From the NCBI RefSeq assembly GCF_011067745.1, contig NZ_JAAMPJ010000004.1, forward strand, positions 124,001 to 188,000: a stretch of 64,000 nt of DNA, in the 5' to 3' direction. The notes below the pieces were generated by a model. That model was given only the letters and a program-made list of their open reading frames with translations, made no database searches and was not told where the DNA came from. Shown piece after piece: positions 15,904-24,045 of this stretch (positions are counted from its first letter, which is position 1; every line of letters begins with the position of its first letter). The position numbers and the translations under genes were made by a program. This DNA is from Lentzea alba. Its GTDB lineage: Bacteria; Actinomycetota; Actinomycetes; Mycobacteriales; Pseudonocardiaceae.

Positions 15904-16008
15904 CCTGAAGACCGCCGTCCTTGCTCGCTGGAACGTGTCGGGACGGCACGCACCGGGCTGGGCGGGGCGGACAGAACAGAGATGGGTCCTGTGGCGACAG
16001 GCTCCTAT
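15904..16008 (-). ncRNA. Possible bridge-RNA leader of the IS110 element
   Basis: IS110-group elements make a structured guide (bridge) RNA from the non-coding stretch upstream of the transposase. Here that stretch is only about 100 bases. Near its outer end it contains a short stem, CCTGT-cgcc-ACAGG, just inside the ATAGGAGC end, followed by C-rich sequence. The position is right, but the length is short for known bridge RNAs and I could not confirm the two binding loops, so this is inference from family knowledge. Confidence 0.3.
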
Positions 16009-16324
16009 CAGGTCACTTCCGCCCGCCTGTGACATGCATGCGAGACCGCCCAGGCCGGACGACAGATCCACCGAAGGACACCGCGGTCAGTTGCGTTGAG
16101 GGCCAGACCAACTCGGGCGATCCCGCCACAACATCCTCTCTGTTGCGGGGCTTGGTTCATTTGCGTTTACGCGTGCGGGTGCGGAGGTGGTTGCTAATGG
16201 TTGCGTGTCGTAGAGAGAGAAAAGACGTACGAGCTATACGGCGGCATGCCTGAGCTGCGGGTTCACCTTATCGAGTGGTGGGTTTTGGTCGTTTTGGTTT
16301 TTGATCAAGAATAGAATTGTGGGC
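16009..16324. other. 316-base gap between IS element and HNH gene
   Basis: No gene is supported here. The last 60 bases are AT-richer (gttttggtcgttttggtttttgatc in two blocks) and probably hold the promoter of the HNH gene. If the IS element is longer than its flanking octamers suggest, its leader would lie in the first part of this gap. Confidence 0.4.
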
Positions 16325-17455
16325 ATGGAAGCGGTCGAGGTTCTCGATGCTCTGGCTTATCACGAGAGAGAAATTGCCTATCATCAGGCGCGGTCGTTGC
16401 GTGTGCTCGCTGACTATGCGATTGCGTGTGAAGGAGAGGAGTTCTTCGACACCGAGATCGCGGCCGCCATGCGGTGGACGTCCCGGTGGACCACCGACCA
16501 GGTCGCCCTGGCTCTCGACCTCGCCTCCAAGTTGCCCCGGACTCTGGACGCCTTGGAGAAGGGCGAGATTGATCTGTACAAGGCCCGGGTTCTGCACGAC
16601 AAGACGGTGCCGCTGTCGGCCGATCTCGCCGCCGAGGTGGAGGAGCGGGTGCTGGGCAGGGCGTCGGAGCAGACCGGTGCGCAGATGCGGCAGTTCACCA
16701 ACCGGGTGGTGATGCGGGTGGATCCCGAGGGGCACAAGGAGCGGGCTGAGGAGCGCAAGAAGCAGCGGTGCACCGGGATCGACGTCCTGGAGGAGGACAT
16801 GGCGCGGTTCTGGGCTTATCTGCCCGCGCACCTCGCGACCGCCTGCTATGCCCGTGTCGATGCCATCGCCCGCCAGAGCAAGACCCCGACCGATCCGCGG
16901 ACCCTGGATCAGGTGCGTGCCGATGTGGTCGCCGACCTGATCCTCGCCACGCCGGACAAGACGAGTGCAGTGAAGGTGGAGCTGTATGTCGCGGTGTCCG
17001 CGGCCACGTTGATGGGGCTGTCGGAGCAGCCTGGAGAGCTCGCCGGGTACGGGCCGATCACCGCTGACCTGGCTCGCGAGTTGGCCGGGGACTCCACTTG
17101 GCGCCGTCTGCTCACCGATCCGGTGACGGGGGAGGCGCTGGAGTTCGGTGCCAGCACGTACCGGCCGCCTGCCGCTTTGCGCAGGTTCGTGTGGATGCGG
17201 GATCGGACCTGCCGGTTTCCCGGCTGCACGCGGCCGTCGCACCAGTCGGACCTCGACCACACGGTGCCGTTTCCGCTGGGGTCGACCTCGGCCGACAACC
17301 TGGGTGCGTTCTGCCGCAGGCATCACCGCGTGAAGCACCGCTCGGCCTGGCAGGTCAGTCAGCCGAAGCCGGGCCGGTTCTGCTTCCGCAGCCCGGCCGG
17401 AAAGACCTACCAACGAGACCCGGAACCAGTGCTGGGTGACCTGCCGCCGTTTTGA
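16325..17455 (+). CDS. DUF222/13E12-family protein with C-terminal HNH endonuclease motif
   Basis: The 376-residue protein has an N-terminal helical DUF222 (13E12 repeat family) region, with AAAMRWTSRWTTDQVALAL and ALEKGEIDLYKARVL, and a C-terminal HNH nuclease motif. The nuclease part reads RDRTCRFPGC, SDLDHTVPF, GAFCRRHHRVKH, with paired cysteines and the catalytic histidine in LDH. Such genes are abundant, multi-copy and mobile-looking in actinobacteria; their role is unknown. ATG 16325 is preferred because MEAVEVLDAL starts the conserved domain; the alternative TTG at 16301 adds eight residues. The neighbouring IS element and decayed MFS gene mark this as a disturbed region. Confidence 0.82.
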   Translation: MEAVEVLDALAYHEREIAYHQARSLRVLADYAIACEGEEFFDTEIAAAMRWTSRWTTDQVALALDLASKLPRTLDALEKGEIDLYKARVLHDKTVPLSADLAAEVEERVLGRASEQTGAQMRQFTNRVVMRVDPEGHKERAEERKKQRCTGIDVLEEDMARFWAYLPAHLATACYARVDAIARQSKTPTDPRTLDQVRADVVADLILATPDKTSAVKVELYVAVSAATLMGLSEQPGELAGYGPITADLARELAGDSTWRRLLTDPVTGEALEFGASTYRPPAALRRFVWMRDRTCRFPGCTRPSHQSDLDHTVPFPLGSTSADNLGAFCRRHHRVKHRSAWQVSQPKPGRFCFRSPAGKTYQRDPEPVLGDLPPF

Positions 17456-17461
17456 TTCGGG

Positions 17462-17863
17462 TCAAGCTGGATGGCGCGCGATCAACACCATCGCGTCCAG
17501 CAGGCGCCACCAGTCCTGCTCGCCCGCCTCGACCACGCGCCCCACCGCGGCCAGTGCGGCGATCACCTCAGCCGGATCCGCACCGATGTCAGCTACCGCG
17601 CCCCGAAACCGTTCGCTGCGCCGCAACCGCACAAGTGTCTGGGGCAGCGGTGCAGGCGCCTCCGCGGCCTCCCCGAACGAGATGTGCAGCTCGGTGCCTA
17701 GCGCACCGGCCAGCCGGGTGAGTGCGCCGGTGGTCGGATTGCCACGCCCGTTCTCGAGATTCGCGATGTACGGCACGGACAGGCCCGCATCGGCCGCGAC
17801 CGACGCGACAGTGCGGCCACTGGCCTGACGGAGAGAGCGCAGCGCTGGTCCCAGGGAGTCCAC
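17462..17863 (-). CDS. Small XRE-family helix-turn-helix regulator
   Basis: The 133-residue protein has an XRE/Cro-type HTH in its first 60 residues (LRSLRQASGRTVASVAADAG, then LSVPYIANLENGRGNPTTGAL). A short helical C-terminus with QDWWRLLDAMVLIA follows. GTG 17863 was chosen because codons upstream of it carry no conserved sequence and no other usable start. The ribosome site is weak. It is divergent from an MFS gene remnant, and both promoters lie in a 48-base gap that contains a repeated octamer. It probably controlled that transporter before the transporter decayed. Confidence 0.78.
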   Translation of the reverse strand: MDSLGPALRSLRQASGRTVASVAADAGLSVPYIANLENGRGNPTTGALTRLAGALGTELHISFGEAAEAPAPLPQTLVRLRRSERFRGAVADIGADPAEVIAALAAVGRVVEAGEQDWWRLLDAMVLIARHPA

Positions 17864-17868
17864 GGAAG

Positions 17869-17906
17869 CTATCTTGACAGAACACTTTCGCGGTATCTCT
17901 ATCTTG
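17869..17906. promoter_or_regulatory. CTATCTTG direct repeats, candidate XRE operator
   Basis: CTATCTTG occurs at 17869-17876 and again at 17899-17906, exactly 30 bases apart, filling the gap between the XRE gene and the MFS remnant. Two identical half-sites three helical turns apart are a likely operator. The same bases could also double as -10 elements. Confidence 0.5.
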
Positions 17907-17911
17907 TGAGT

Positions 17912-19022
17912 ATGAGCGTCTGGGGGATGAGGGACTTCCGGTTCCTGTGGAGCGGGCGTGCGATCAGCATGCTCGGGTCGTGGTTGCTGGTGGTGGCGGT
18001 GCCGGCACACGTCTACGCGTTGACCGGGTCGGTGTTCGCGACCGGGCTGACGCTCGCGGCGGAGTACCTGCCGGCGTTGCTGCTCGGGCCGTTCGCCGGA
18101 GTGCTGGTCGATCGGTGGGACCGCGATCTACGTTGCCGTGTTCGCGGAAAGTGTTGGGGCGGTGGCGTTTCGGCCGGCCGCCCAGGCGCACGTGCCGGCG
18201 GTGGTGGGTACTGGGGCGGCGTTGAGCAGTGCCAATTCTTGGAACGCCGCCACGGACGGCGTGGTGCGCTTGGTCGGACCACTGCTCGGGGGAGTTCTGC
18301 TTGCGTGGGCCGGGTTTGAAGTGCTGGTGGCGTTGGACGTCCTGAGTTATCTCGTCTCGGCCGTCGCGATCGCCTGCACTCGCAAGAGGTCCAGGTCCCG
18401 TGATGCCCGGCCGGGATTGAGGGACGGGCTGAAAGCGTTGGGGGAGTTTAGATTGGCTCGGGTGTTGCTGCCGTTGAGTGGAGTGTTCCTGATGGCGAAC
18501 GCATCGCTGAGCGCGTTGCTGGTGCCGTTCGGCGTGCAGCGGCTCGGAGGGATCACGCAGGTCGCGACGGTGTTGTCCGCGCTCGGCGTGGGATTTCTGG
18601 GCGGCGCGGTACTCGTCCGGTGGCTCGACCGGATCGAGTTGCGCGTGACGCTCGCGAGCGCGCAGTTGATGACCGCTGCCGGATTCGTGGTGCTGTTCAG
18701 CGCAGAGGGGCTCGGGGTTGCGATGGCTGCCGCGGTGGTGGTTGGGACGTTCGGATCGGTCACGCTGATCGCGCCGCAGACCGCGTTGCAGCGGGTGGCG
18801 CCGAACGAGGTGCTGGGCCGGATCGCCGCGGTCTTCCTGGCGGTGGCGGCGTTGGCGACGCTCGTCGGAGCTGTTGCGGGGCCGTGGCTCGCGGAGAGCG
18901 TGTCACTGCGGTTCGCGGCGATGGCGGCGGCCACGGTGACCGGGCTGGGAGCGTTGGTCGGCGTGGTGACCGTTCCTCCGGTTATGCTCGCCGCAAACGC
19001 TCAAACGAACAGGCGGCCGGTC
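17912..19022 (+). pseudogene. MFS transporter remnant with internal deletion and frameshift
   Basis: The first 70 codons (MSVWGMRDFRFLWSGRAISM and on to GVLVDRWDR) are a normal MFS_3-type start with helix 1 and the helix 2-3 loop. At about 18120-18137 the frame changes, and the sequence resumes as AIYVAVFAESVGAVAF. In family members that segment lies some 60-70 residues further on, after two more helices. The remaining helices follow to GALVGVVTVPPV. So an internal deletion plus a frame change has inactivated the gene. The remnant has no stop codon of its own and runs in frame into the downstream regulator. Confidence 0.75.
18995..19007 (+). promoter_or_regulatory. Candidate operator AAACGCTCAAACG before the regulator gene
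   Basis: This 13-base element is a direct repeat of AAACG with a 3-base spacer. It lies 15 bases before the start of the DeoR/LacI-type regulator and about 6 bases after a TATGCT -10-like box (18983-18988). The near-identical AAACGGTCAAACG occurs on the other strand at the far side of the regulator gene. The site fits autoregulation. Confidence 0.55.
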
Positions 19023-20051
19023 ATGCGTGAACCCAGCGAACAGCGACGGCAGCGAATCCTGGCCGTCATCGCGTCGCGGGGCACGGTGAAGGTGAGCGAC
19101 CTGGCGAGCGAACTGGACGTTTCGATCGTCACGATCCGCCGCGACGTCGAGGAGCTCGCAAAGCTCGGGAAACTGCGCAGAGGGCATGGGGTCGCGCGGT
19201 CGCTCACGCCGGTGGAACAGCCGTCGTCGAAGCGGGAAACGAACGGCGCGGTGGCGCTCGTCGTGCCGGAACGGCACGCCTACCTGTACGAGACGATGAA
19301 CGGTGCCCGCCAAGCACTCGAAGAAGCCGGCATGCGGGTCGTCCTGCACATCGCGCCGCAGGTCAAAGGTGCCGAGAAACCGATCGTCGAACGTGCGCTC
19401 GCCGAGCCGGTCCAAGGTCTGCTCATCGCCCCGCGCTGGCGCACCCACGAAGAAGAGCTCAAAGACGACTGGCTCGCCGACACCGGCGTGCCGACCGTGC
19501 TGATGGAACGCCGACCGGCCGGCCCGCTGCGCGCGATGAACTCCGTGTGCTCGGACCACTGGTACGGCATGTACATGGCCGTGAAGCACCTGACCGACCT
19601 CGGTCACCGCCGGATCGTGCTCGCCGCACGGGACGACAGCCCGACCGCGCGAGCGCTCAGGAAAGCGTTCAAGGAGATCTCAGCAGACCTCGACGACGCC
19701 ATCACGGTCGGCAGCTCACCGGACACCGGACTCGTCGGCATTCTCAGGGCACATCGGGCGACCGCCACGATCCTGCACGGCGATGTTGATGCGTTGATGC
19801 TGGTCCAGCAACTGACGGACGCGGGCATCAGGGTGCCGCGCAGGTGCTCGGTGGTGGCTTATGACGACGTGGTCGCCGCGCTCGGCAGCATCCCGCTCAC
19901 GGCCATCGCGCCGCCGAAGACCGAGGTCGGGAGAGCGGCGGCCCAGGTGCTCCTGCGACAGTTGCAAAGCCCAGGTCGGAGTGCCGAACGCGTCGAGTTG
20001 CTGCCCGAGTTGAAGGTCCGCTCATCGACTGAGCGTTTGACCGTTTCTTGA
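19023..20051 (+). CDS. Hybrid regulator: DeoR-type HTH with LacI-type sugar-binding domain
   Basis: The 342-residue protein starts with a DeoR-type winged helix (QRRQRILAVIASRGTVKVSD, then SIVTIRRDVEELAKLGKLRRGHG). From about residue 75 it continues with a LacI/GalR periplasmic-binding fold (AYLYETMNGARQALEEAG, HLTDLGHRRIVLAA, SVVAYDDVVAALGSIPLTAI). ATG 19023 opens the HTH directly. Read further upstream, the frame is continuous with the MFS remnant, which is accidental. It sits before a sugar ABC importer operon and should repress or activate it in response to a sugar. Two matching candidate operators flank the gene. Confidence 0.85.
   Translation: MREPSEQRRQRILAVIASRGTVKVSDLASELDVSIVTIRRDVEELAKLGKLRRGHGVARSLTPVEQPSSKRETNGAVALVVPERHAYLYETMNGARQALEEAGMRVVLHIAPQVKGAEKPIVERALAEPVQGLLIAPRWRTHEEELKDDWLADTGVPTVLMERRPAGPLRAMNSVCSDHWYGMYMAVKHLTDLGHRRIVLAARDDSPTARALRKAFKEISADLDDAITVGSSPDTGLVGILRAHRATATILHGDVDALMLVQQLTDAGIRVPRRCSVVAYDDVVAALGSIPLTAIAPPKTEVGRAAAQVLLRQLQSPGRSAERVELLPELKVRSSTERLTVS
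20034..20046 (-). promoter_or_regulatory. Candidate operator AAACGGTCAAACG before the sugar importer
   Basis: Read on the minus strand, this site differs by one base from the element before the regulator gene. It covers the last codons of the regulator and lies about 40 bases before the start of the binding-protein gene, where a promoter for the importer operon is expected. Confidence 0.55.
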
Positions 20052-20084
20052 CGATAAACCGATCAGGCGATCAGGATGCGAGCC

Positions 20085-21383
20085 ATGCGCCTGAGTCGTC
20101 GCACGCTCCTCGCGGCGGGCCTCACGGCACCACTGGCGGCCTGTTCAACTCCGCAACGCCGCGGTGCCGGAGGTCCGGTAGAGATCACGTTCTGGTCGGC
20201 CCTGCGCGGTAGCCAGCAGGTCGTCGACGCCTTCAACTCCACGCAGAACCGCATCAGGGTGATCTTCCAGCAGATCCCCTCCGGCGGGCAGGGCGGCTAC
20301 GCCAAGCTCAGCAACGCGGCCAGGGCGGGCAACGCCCCGGACGTCGCCACCATCGAGTACCCGCAGGTGCCCGGCTACGCGATCGACGGTGTCGCCCGCG
20401 ACATCACCGACCTCGTCACCGATCGGATCAAGCAGAAACTGCTGCCGCAGGCGCTCAAGCTGACCACGTTCGACCACCGCGTCTTCAGCGTCCCGCTCGA
20501 CATCGAGCCGATGGTGCTGCACTACCGCGCGGACCTGTTCGAGGCCAACGGTTTCCAGATCCCCGAGACCTGGGACGACTACCGGGACCTCGCGCGGCAG
20601 GTGAAGGCGAAGTTCCCGGACAAGAAGCTCGGGCTGTTCCCGACCGACGGCGCCATGCAGTTCGCCTGCTTCGCCTGGCAGGCCGGCGCGCAGTGGTTCG
20701 ACACGGGCAACGGCAAGTGGCAGGTCTCGCTCGCCGACACCCCCACGCGCAAGGTCGCCGAGTACTGGCAGGGCCTGATCGACGAGGACCTCGTCTTCCG
20801 CAACGCGAGCGACAGCAAGCAACACGACGCCCAGGTCGGCCAGAACCTGATCCTCACGAGGCTCAGCGGCGCATGGGACGCGGGCGCCCAGATGCGCGCC
20901 CGGCCGGCGCAGAAGGGCAAGTGGCGCATCGCCCCCATGCCCGTCTGGGACCGGCCGGTGGTCGGCACGCACGGCGGTTCGACGTTCGCGGTCACCAAGG
21001 ACTCGAAGGAACCTGAGGCCGCGATGGAGTTCATCGAATGGCAGACCACCCACCCGGACGCGCTCACCGCCCGCCTCAAGAGCGGCACCAGCAGCCAGTA
21101 CCCGGTCGCCCCCGGCCTGGTCGCGGCGGGCGCCAAGGCGTTCCCCGGCGAGTACTACGGCGGCCAGGACATCTACGGGCTCTTCAAGCAGGAAGCCGAC
21201 AAGATCCGCGACGGCTGGGTGTGGGGCCCGCGGATGACCGCCACCCAGCGGGTCATGCAGGACGGCTTCGCGAAAGCCGGTGCGGGTGAAGGAACCCTCA
21301 TCGAGGCGGTGCGAGAAGCGCAGAGCGGCACCATGCCCGACCTGAAGGCGCTCGGACTGTCCACAGAGGAGGTCGAACGGTGA
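20085..21383 (+). CDS. Sugar ABC importer, lipoprotein binding protein
   Basis: This extracellular solute-binding protein of family 1 (432 residues) is anchored through a lipobox, LAACST, near residue 22 after a twin-arginine-like SRRTLLAAG start. The body shows ITFWSALRGSQQVVDAFN, PDVATIEYPQVPGYA and the conserved PETWDDYRDLARQ hinge. It should capture an oligosaccharide for the two permeases that follow. ATG 20085 is preferred over 20076 because of the spacing to an AGG ribosome site. The stop overlaps the next start by 4 bases (GTGA). The ligand is unknown; the downstream DUF2264 gene hints at a uronic-acid-rich glycan. Confidence 0.88.
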   Translation: MRLSRRTLLAAGLTAPLAACSTPQRRGAGGPVEITFWSALRGSQQVVDAFNSTQNRIRVIFQQIPSGGQGGYAKLSNAARAGNAPDVATIEYPQVPGYAIDGVARDITDLVTDRIKQKLLPQALKLTTFDHRVFSVPLDIEPMVLHYRADLFEANGFQIPETWDDYRDLARQVKAKFPDKKLGLFPTDGAMQFACFAWQAGAQWFDTGNGKWQVSLADTPTRKVAEYWQGLIDEDLVFRNASDSKQHDAQVGQNLILTRLSGAWDAGAQMRARPAQKGKWRIAPMPVWDRPVVGTHGGSTFAVTKDSKEPEAAMEFIEWQTTHPDALTARLKSGTSSQYPVAPGLVAAGAKAFPGEYYGGQDIYGLFKQEADKIRDGWVWGPRMTATQRVMQDGFAKAGAGEGTLIEAVREAQSGTMPDLKALGLSTEEVER

Positions 21384-22255
21384 AGAGCAAACTCGCCTGC
21401 GCCGTCCTCATGGCGCCGTTCTTCCTGTTGCTCGTCACGGTCTTCCTCGTCCCGACCGGCACCGCGATCTGGCTGAGCTTCTTCGCGCAGGACCAGCCGG
21501 GGCTCGGGTTCGGCCCGGAGAGCACGGTGTTCGTCGGCCTGCGCAGCTACGTCGCCGTGCTGAGCGACCCGACGTTCCGCGGCGGCCTGCTCACCGTGGT
21601 GCTGTACTGCCTGATCTACATCCCGCTGATGGTGGCAGGCGCGCTGACCCTCGCGCTGCTGCTGGACTCCGGCGTCGCGAAACTGCGCAGCTGGGCGCAG
21701 ATGAGCCTGTACCTGCCGCACGCCGTACCGGGCATCATCGCCGCCCTGATCTGGCTCTACCTCTACACACCCGGCCTCAGCCCGATCATCGACCTGTTCG
21801 CCAAGGGCGACATCCACGTCAACTTCCTCGGCCTCAACACCGTCCTGCCGTCGATCGTGAACATCGCCCTGTGGAGCAACCTCGGCTACAACATGGTGAT
21901 CTTCTACGCCGCACTCCAAGCGGTACCGCGAGAAGTGCTCGAAGCGTCGGTCGTCGACGGCGCGGGCCCGGTCAAACAGGCGCTGCGGATCAAGACACCG
22001 CTGGTGCGCGGCGCGATCTTCACGGTCGGCATCTTCACGCTGATCTGGGCGCTGCAGCTATTCACCGAACCCGTGCTGCTCAGCCAGTCCACCCCGATGA
22101 TCAGCGCCCGGTTCTCGCCGAGCATGTACATCTACGACGCCGCCTTCACCCGCAACAACTACGGCCTCGCCGCCGCGGCCTCGGTGATCCTGCTGGCCTT
22201 CACCGTCGCGCTGTCCTACGCCGTCACCCGCTGGACGAACAGGAAGGCCGCCTGA
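21380..22255 (+). CDS. Sugar ABC importer permease 1, MalF/UgpA type
   Basis: The inner-membrane permease has 291 residues and six predicted helices. The EAA loop that contacts the ATPase reads EVLEASVVDGAGPVKQALRI near residue 190. Residues 1-30 form the first helix (LMAPFFLLLVTVFLVP). The GTG start overlaps the stop of the binding-protein gene and the stop overlaps the next start, so the three importer genes are translationally coupled. No ATPase gene lies in this operon; in actinomycetes such importers commonly share one MsiK-type ATPase encoded elsewhere. Confidence 0.9.
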   Translation: MKSKLACAVLMAPFFLLLVTVFLVPTGTAIWLSFFAQDQPGLGFGPESTVFVGLRSYVAVLSDPTFRGGLLTVVLYCLIYIPLMVAGALTLALLLDSGVAKLRSWAQMSLYLPHAVPGIIAALIWLYLYTPGLSPIIDLFAKGDIHVNFLGLNTVLPSIVNIALWSNLGYNMVIFYAALQAVPREVLEASVVDGAGPVKQALRIKTPLVRGAIFTVGIFTLIWALQLFTEPVLLSQSTPMISARFSPSMYIYDAAFTRNNYGLAAAASVILLAFTVALSYAVTRWTNRKAA

Positions 22256-23082
22256 TGACCCTCCTCGGCCGGACCACGGTGAACGTCGTCGTCGGCGTCG
22301 CGGTCCTCTACACCCTGCTGCCGGTGCTGTGGCTGGTGCTCGCCGCCACCAAGGACGTCGACGCCCTGTTCAACAGTGACCTGTTCGGCGACTTCGCGTT
22401 CGTCGAGAACGTCAAGAACCTGTTCGCGATGGACAAGGGCCTCTACGGCCGCTGGTACGTCAACAGCATCCTGTACGCGGTGATCGGCGCGGCCACCAGC
22501 GCGTTCATCTCGATCGCCGCGGGCTACGCGTTCGACAAGTACTCGTTCCGCCACAAGGAAAAGCTCTTCGGCCTCGTCCTCGCCGCCGTGATGGTGCCGC
22601 AGACCGTGCTCGCGCTGCCGCTGTACCTGATGGCGTCCGGCACGGGCCTGGTCAACACGTTCTGGGCGGTGTTCATCCCGGCGCTGTTCAACCCGTTCGG
22701 CGTCTACCTCGGCCGGATCTTCTCCCAGGGCTACGTGCCGGACGAGGTGCTGGAAGCCGCCCGCATCGACGGCGCCGGAGACCTCGGCACCTACTTCAAG
22801 GTCGCGCTGCGGATGCTGGGACCCGGCATGGTCACGCTGTTCCTGTTCCAGCTCACCACCATCTGGAACAACTTCTTCCTGCCCATGGTCATGCTCTCCG
22901 ACCAGTTGCTCTACCCGGTCAGCCTCGGCCTCTACCAGTGGAACAGCTCGGCCACCGTCTCACCCGAGTACTACCCGGTGGTGATCATGGGCTCGTTGTT
23001 CGCGGTGCTGCCGCTGATCCTCGCGTTCATGCTGTTGCAACGGTTCTGGCGAGCCGGGATGACCGCGGGAGCCGTCAAGTGA
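22255..23082 (+). CDS. Sugar ABC importer permease 2, MalG/UgpE type
   Basis: This is the second permease subunit, with 275 residues and six helices. Its EAA loop is DEVLEAARIDGAGDLGTYFK near residue 160, and the TTIWNNFFLPMVMLSD segment is typical of the MalG group. The ATG overlaps the preceding stop by one base (TGATG), and the stop shares GTGA with the following dehydrogenase gene. It pairs with permease 1 to form the channel. Confidence 0.9.
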   Translation: MTLLGRTTVNVVVGVAVLYTLLPVLWLVLAATKDVDALFNSDLFGDFAFVENVKNLFAMDKGLYGRWYVNSILYAVIGAATSAFISIAAGYAFDKYSFRHKEKLFGLVLAAVMVPQTVLALPLYLMASGTGLVNTFWAVFIPALFNPFGVYLGRIFSQGYVPDEVLEAARIDGAGDLGTYFKVALRMLGPGMVTLFLFQLTTIWNNFFLPMVMLSDQLLYPVSLGLYQWNSSATVSPEYYPVVIMGSLFAVLPLILAFMLLQRFWRAGMTAGAVK

Positions 23083-24041
23083 GGACTGTGCACACCGCTG
23101 CGGCAGCGATGTCGGGGGAGGCTGCCGCCGCCGTTCTCACGCCTGTGCTCGATGATCTCCGAAAGGTCTGCGACTTCGGTCTCATCACCCAGGACCTGTC
23201 CGACCTTCCGGACGTGGACCTGCTCGTCACGGGCTGGGGCTGCCCGCCGATCACCGCCGCCGTCCTGGACCGTCTGCCCAGCCTCAAGGCGATCGTGCAC
23301 ACCGCCGGCTCGGTGCGCGGCTTCGTCACGGACGCCTGCTGGGACCGCGGGATCGTGGTGTCGTCGGCCGCACAGGCCAACGCGCTGCCGGTGGCCGAGT
23401 ACACCGTCGCGATGATCCTGCTGAGCGGCAAACGCGTGCTCGAACGCGCCCGCGAATACCGGTCGGCCAAGCAGATGACCGGCTACGACATCCCGGACAC
23501 CGTGGGGAACTTCGGCACGACCGTCGGCGTCCTGTCCGCGTCGATGATCGGCCGCCGGGTCGTCGAACTGCTGCGGCCCTACGATTTCCACGTGCTGGTG
23601 CACGACCCGTTCGTGACCGAAGTGGACGGTGCCGAGTCCGTGAGCCTCCACGAGTTGTTCGAGCGCAGCGACGTGGTCAGCGTGCACACGCCGTTGCTGC
23701 CGGAGACCAGGGGACTGGTGAGCCGCGAGCTGCTCGGCCTGCTGCGCGACGACGCCGTCCTGATCAACACCGCCCGCGGTGCGGTGATCGACCAGGAGGC
23801 GTTGGTGGACGAGGTGGGACGGATCCGGGCGGTGCTCGACGTGACCGACCCGGAGGTGTTGCCCGCAGACCACCCGTTGTGGAGGCACGACAACGTGCTC
23901 ATCACGCCGCACCTGGCGGGCTCGCAGGGCAACGAGTGGCTCAGGCTCGGCCGCCACGCGGTGAGTGAGGTCCGCCGGTGGGTGGCAGGGGAGCCGTTCA
24001 GGACTCCGGTGCTGGCGGAACGAAGGGAACGGATCGCGTGA
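23079..24041 (+). CDS. D-isomer-specific 2-hydroxyacid dehydrogenase
   Basis: This NAD(P)-dependent dehydrogenase of 320 residues belongs to the D-2-hydroxyacid family. Catalytic landmarks are the arginine in INTARGAVID, a glutamate in DVTDPEVLP and the histidine in LITPHLAGS. The dinucleotide-binding loop reads VGVLSASMIGRRV, so the usual GxGxxG is degenerate, as in some relatives. It starts at GTG within the last codon of permease 2. In this operon it probably reduces or oxidises a keto acid or sugar acid released from the imported glycan. The substrate is inference. Confidence 0.85.
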   Translation: MRTVHTAAAAMSGEAAAAVLTPVLDDLRKVCDFGLITQDLSDLPDVDLLVTGWGCPPITAAVLDRLPSLKAIVHTAGSVRGFVTDACWDRGIVVSSAAQANALPVAEYTVAMILLSGKRVLERAREYRSAKQMTGYDIPDTVGNFGTTVGVLSASMIGRRVVELLRPYDFHVLVHDPFVTEVDGAESVSLHELFERSDVVSVHTPLLPETRGLVSRELLGLLRDDAVLINTARGAVIDQEALVDEVGRIRAVLDVTDPEVLPADHPLWRHDNVLITPHLAGSQGNEWLRLGRHAVSEVRRWVAGEPFRTPVLAERRERIA

Positions 24042-24045
24042 CCCG

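Larger units (their letters stand above)
14928..16008 (-). mobile_element. IS110-family insertion element with 8-base repeats at both ends
   Basis: The transposase-like gene is bounded by the octamer GCTCCTAT at 14928-14935 and 16001-16008. Read on the minus strand this is ATAGGAGC, lying 5 bases after the stop codon on one side and about 97 bases before the start codon on the other. IS110 elements lack terminal inverted repeats, make no usual target duplication and have a short right end, which fits. The exact ends are inferred from the repeat only. Confidence 0.6.

Noticed and set aside
18138-19022. A single fusion protein of MFS transporter and regulator
   Set aside because: The frame is continuous, but the MFS part is internally deleted and out of frame with its own start. 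The regulator has its own start and HTH at 19023.
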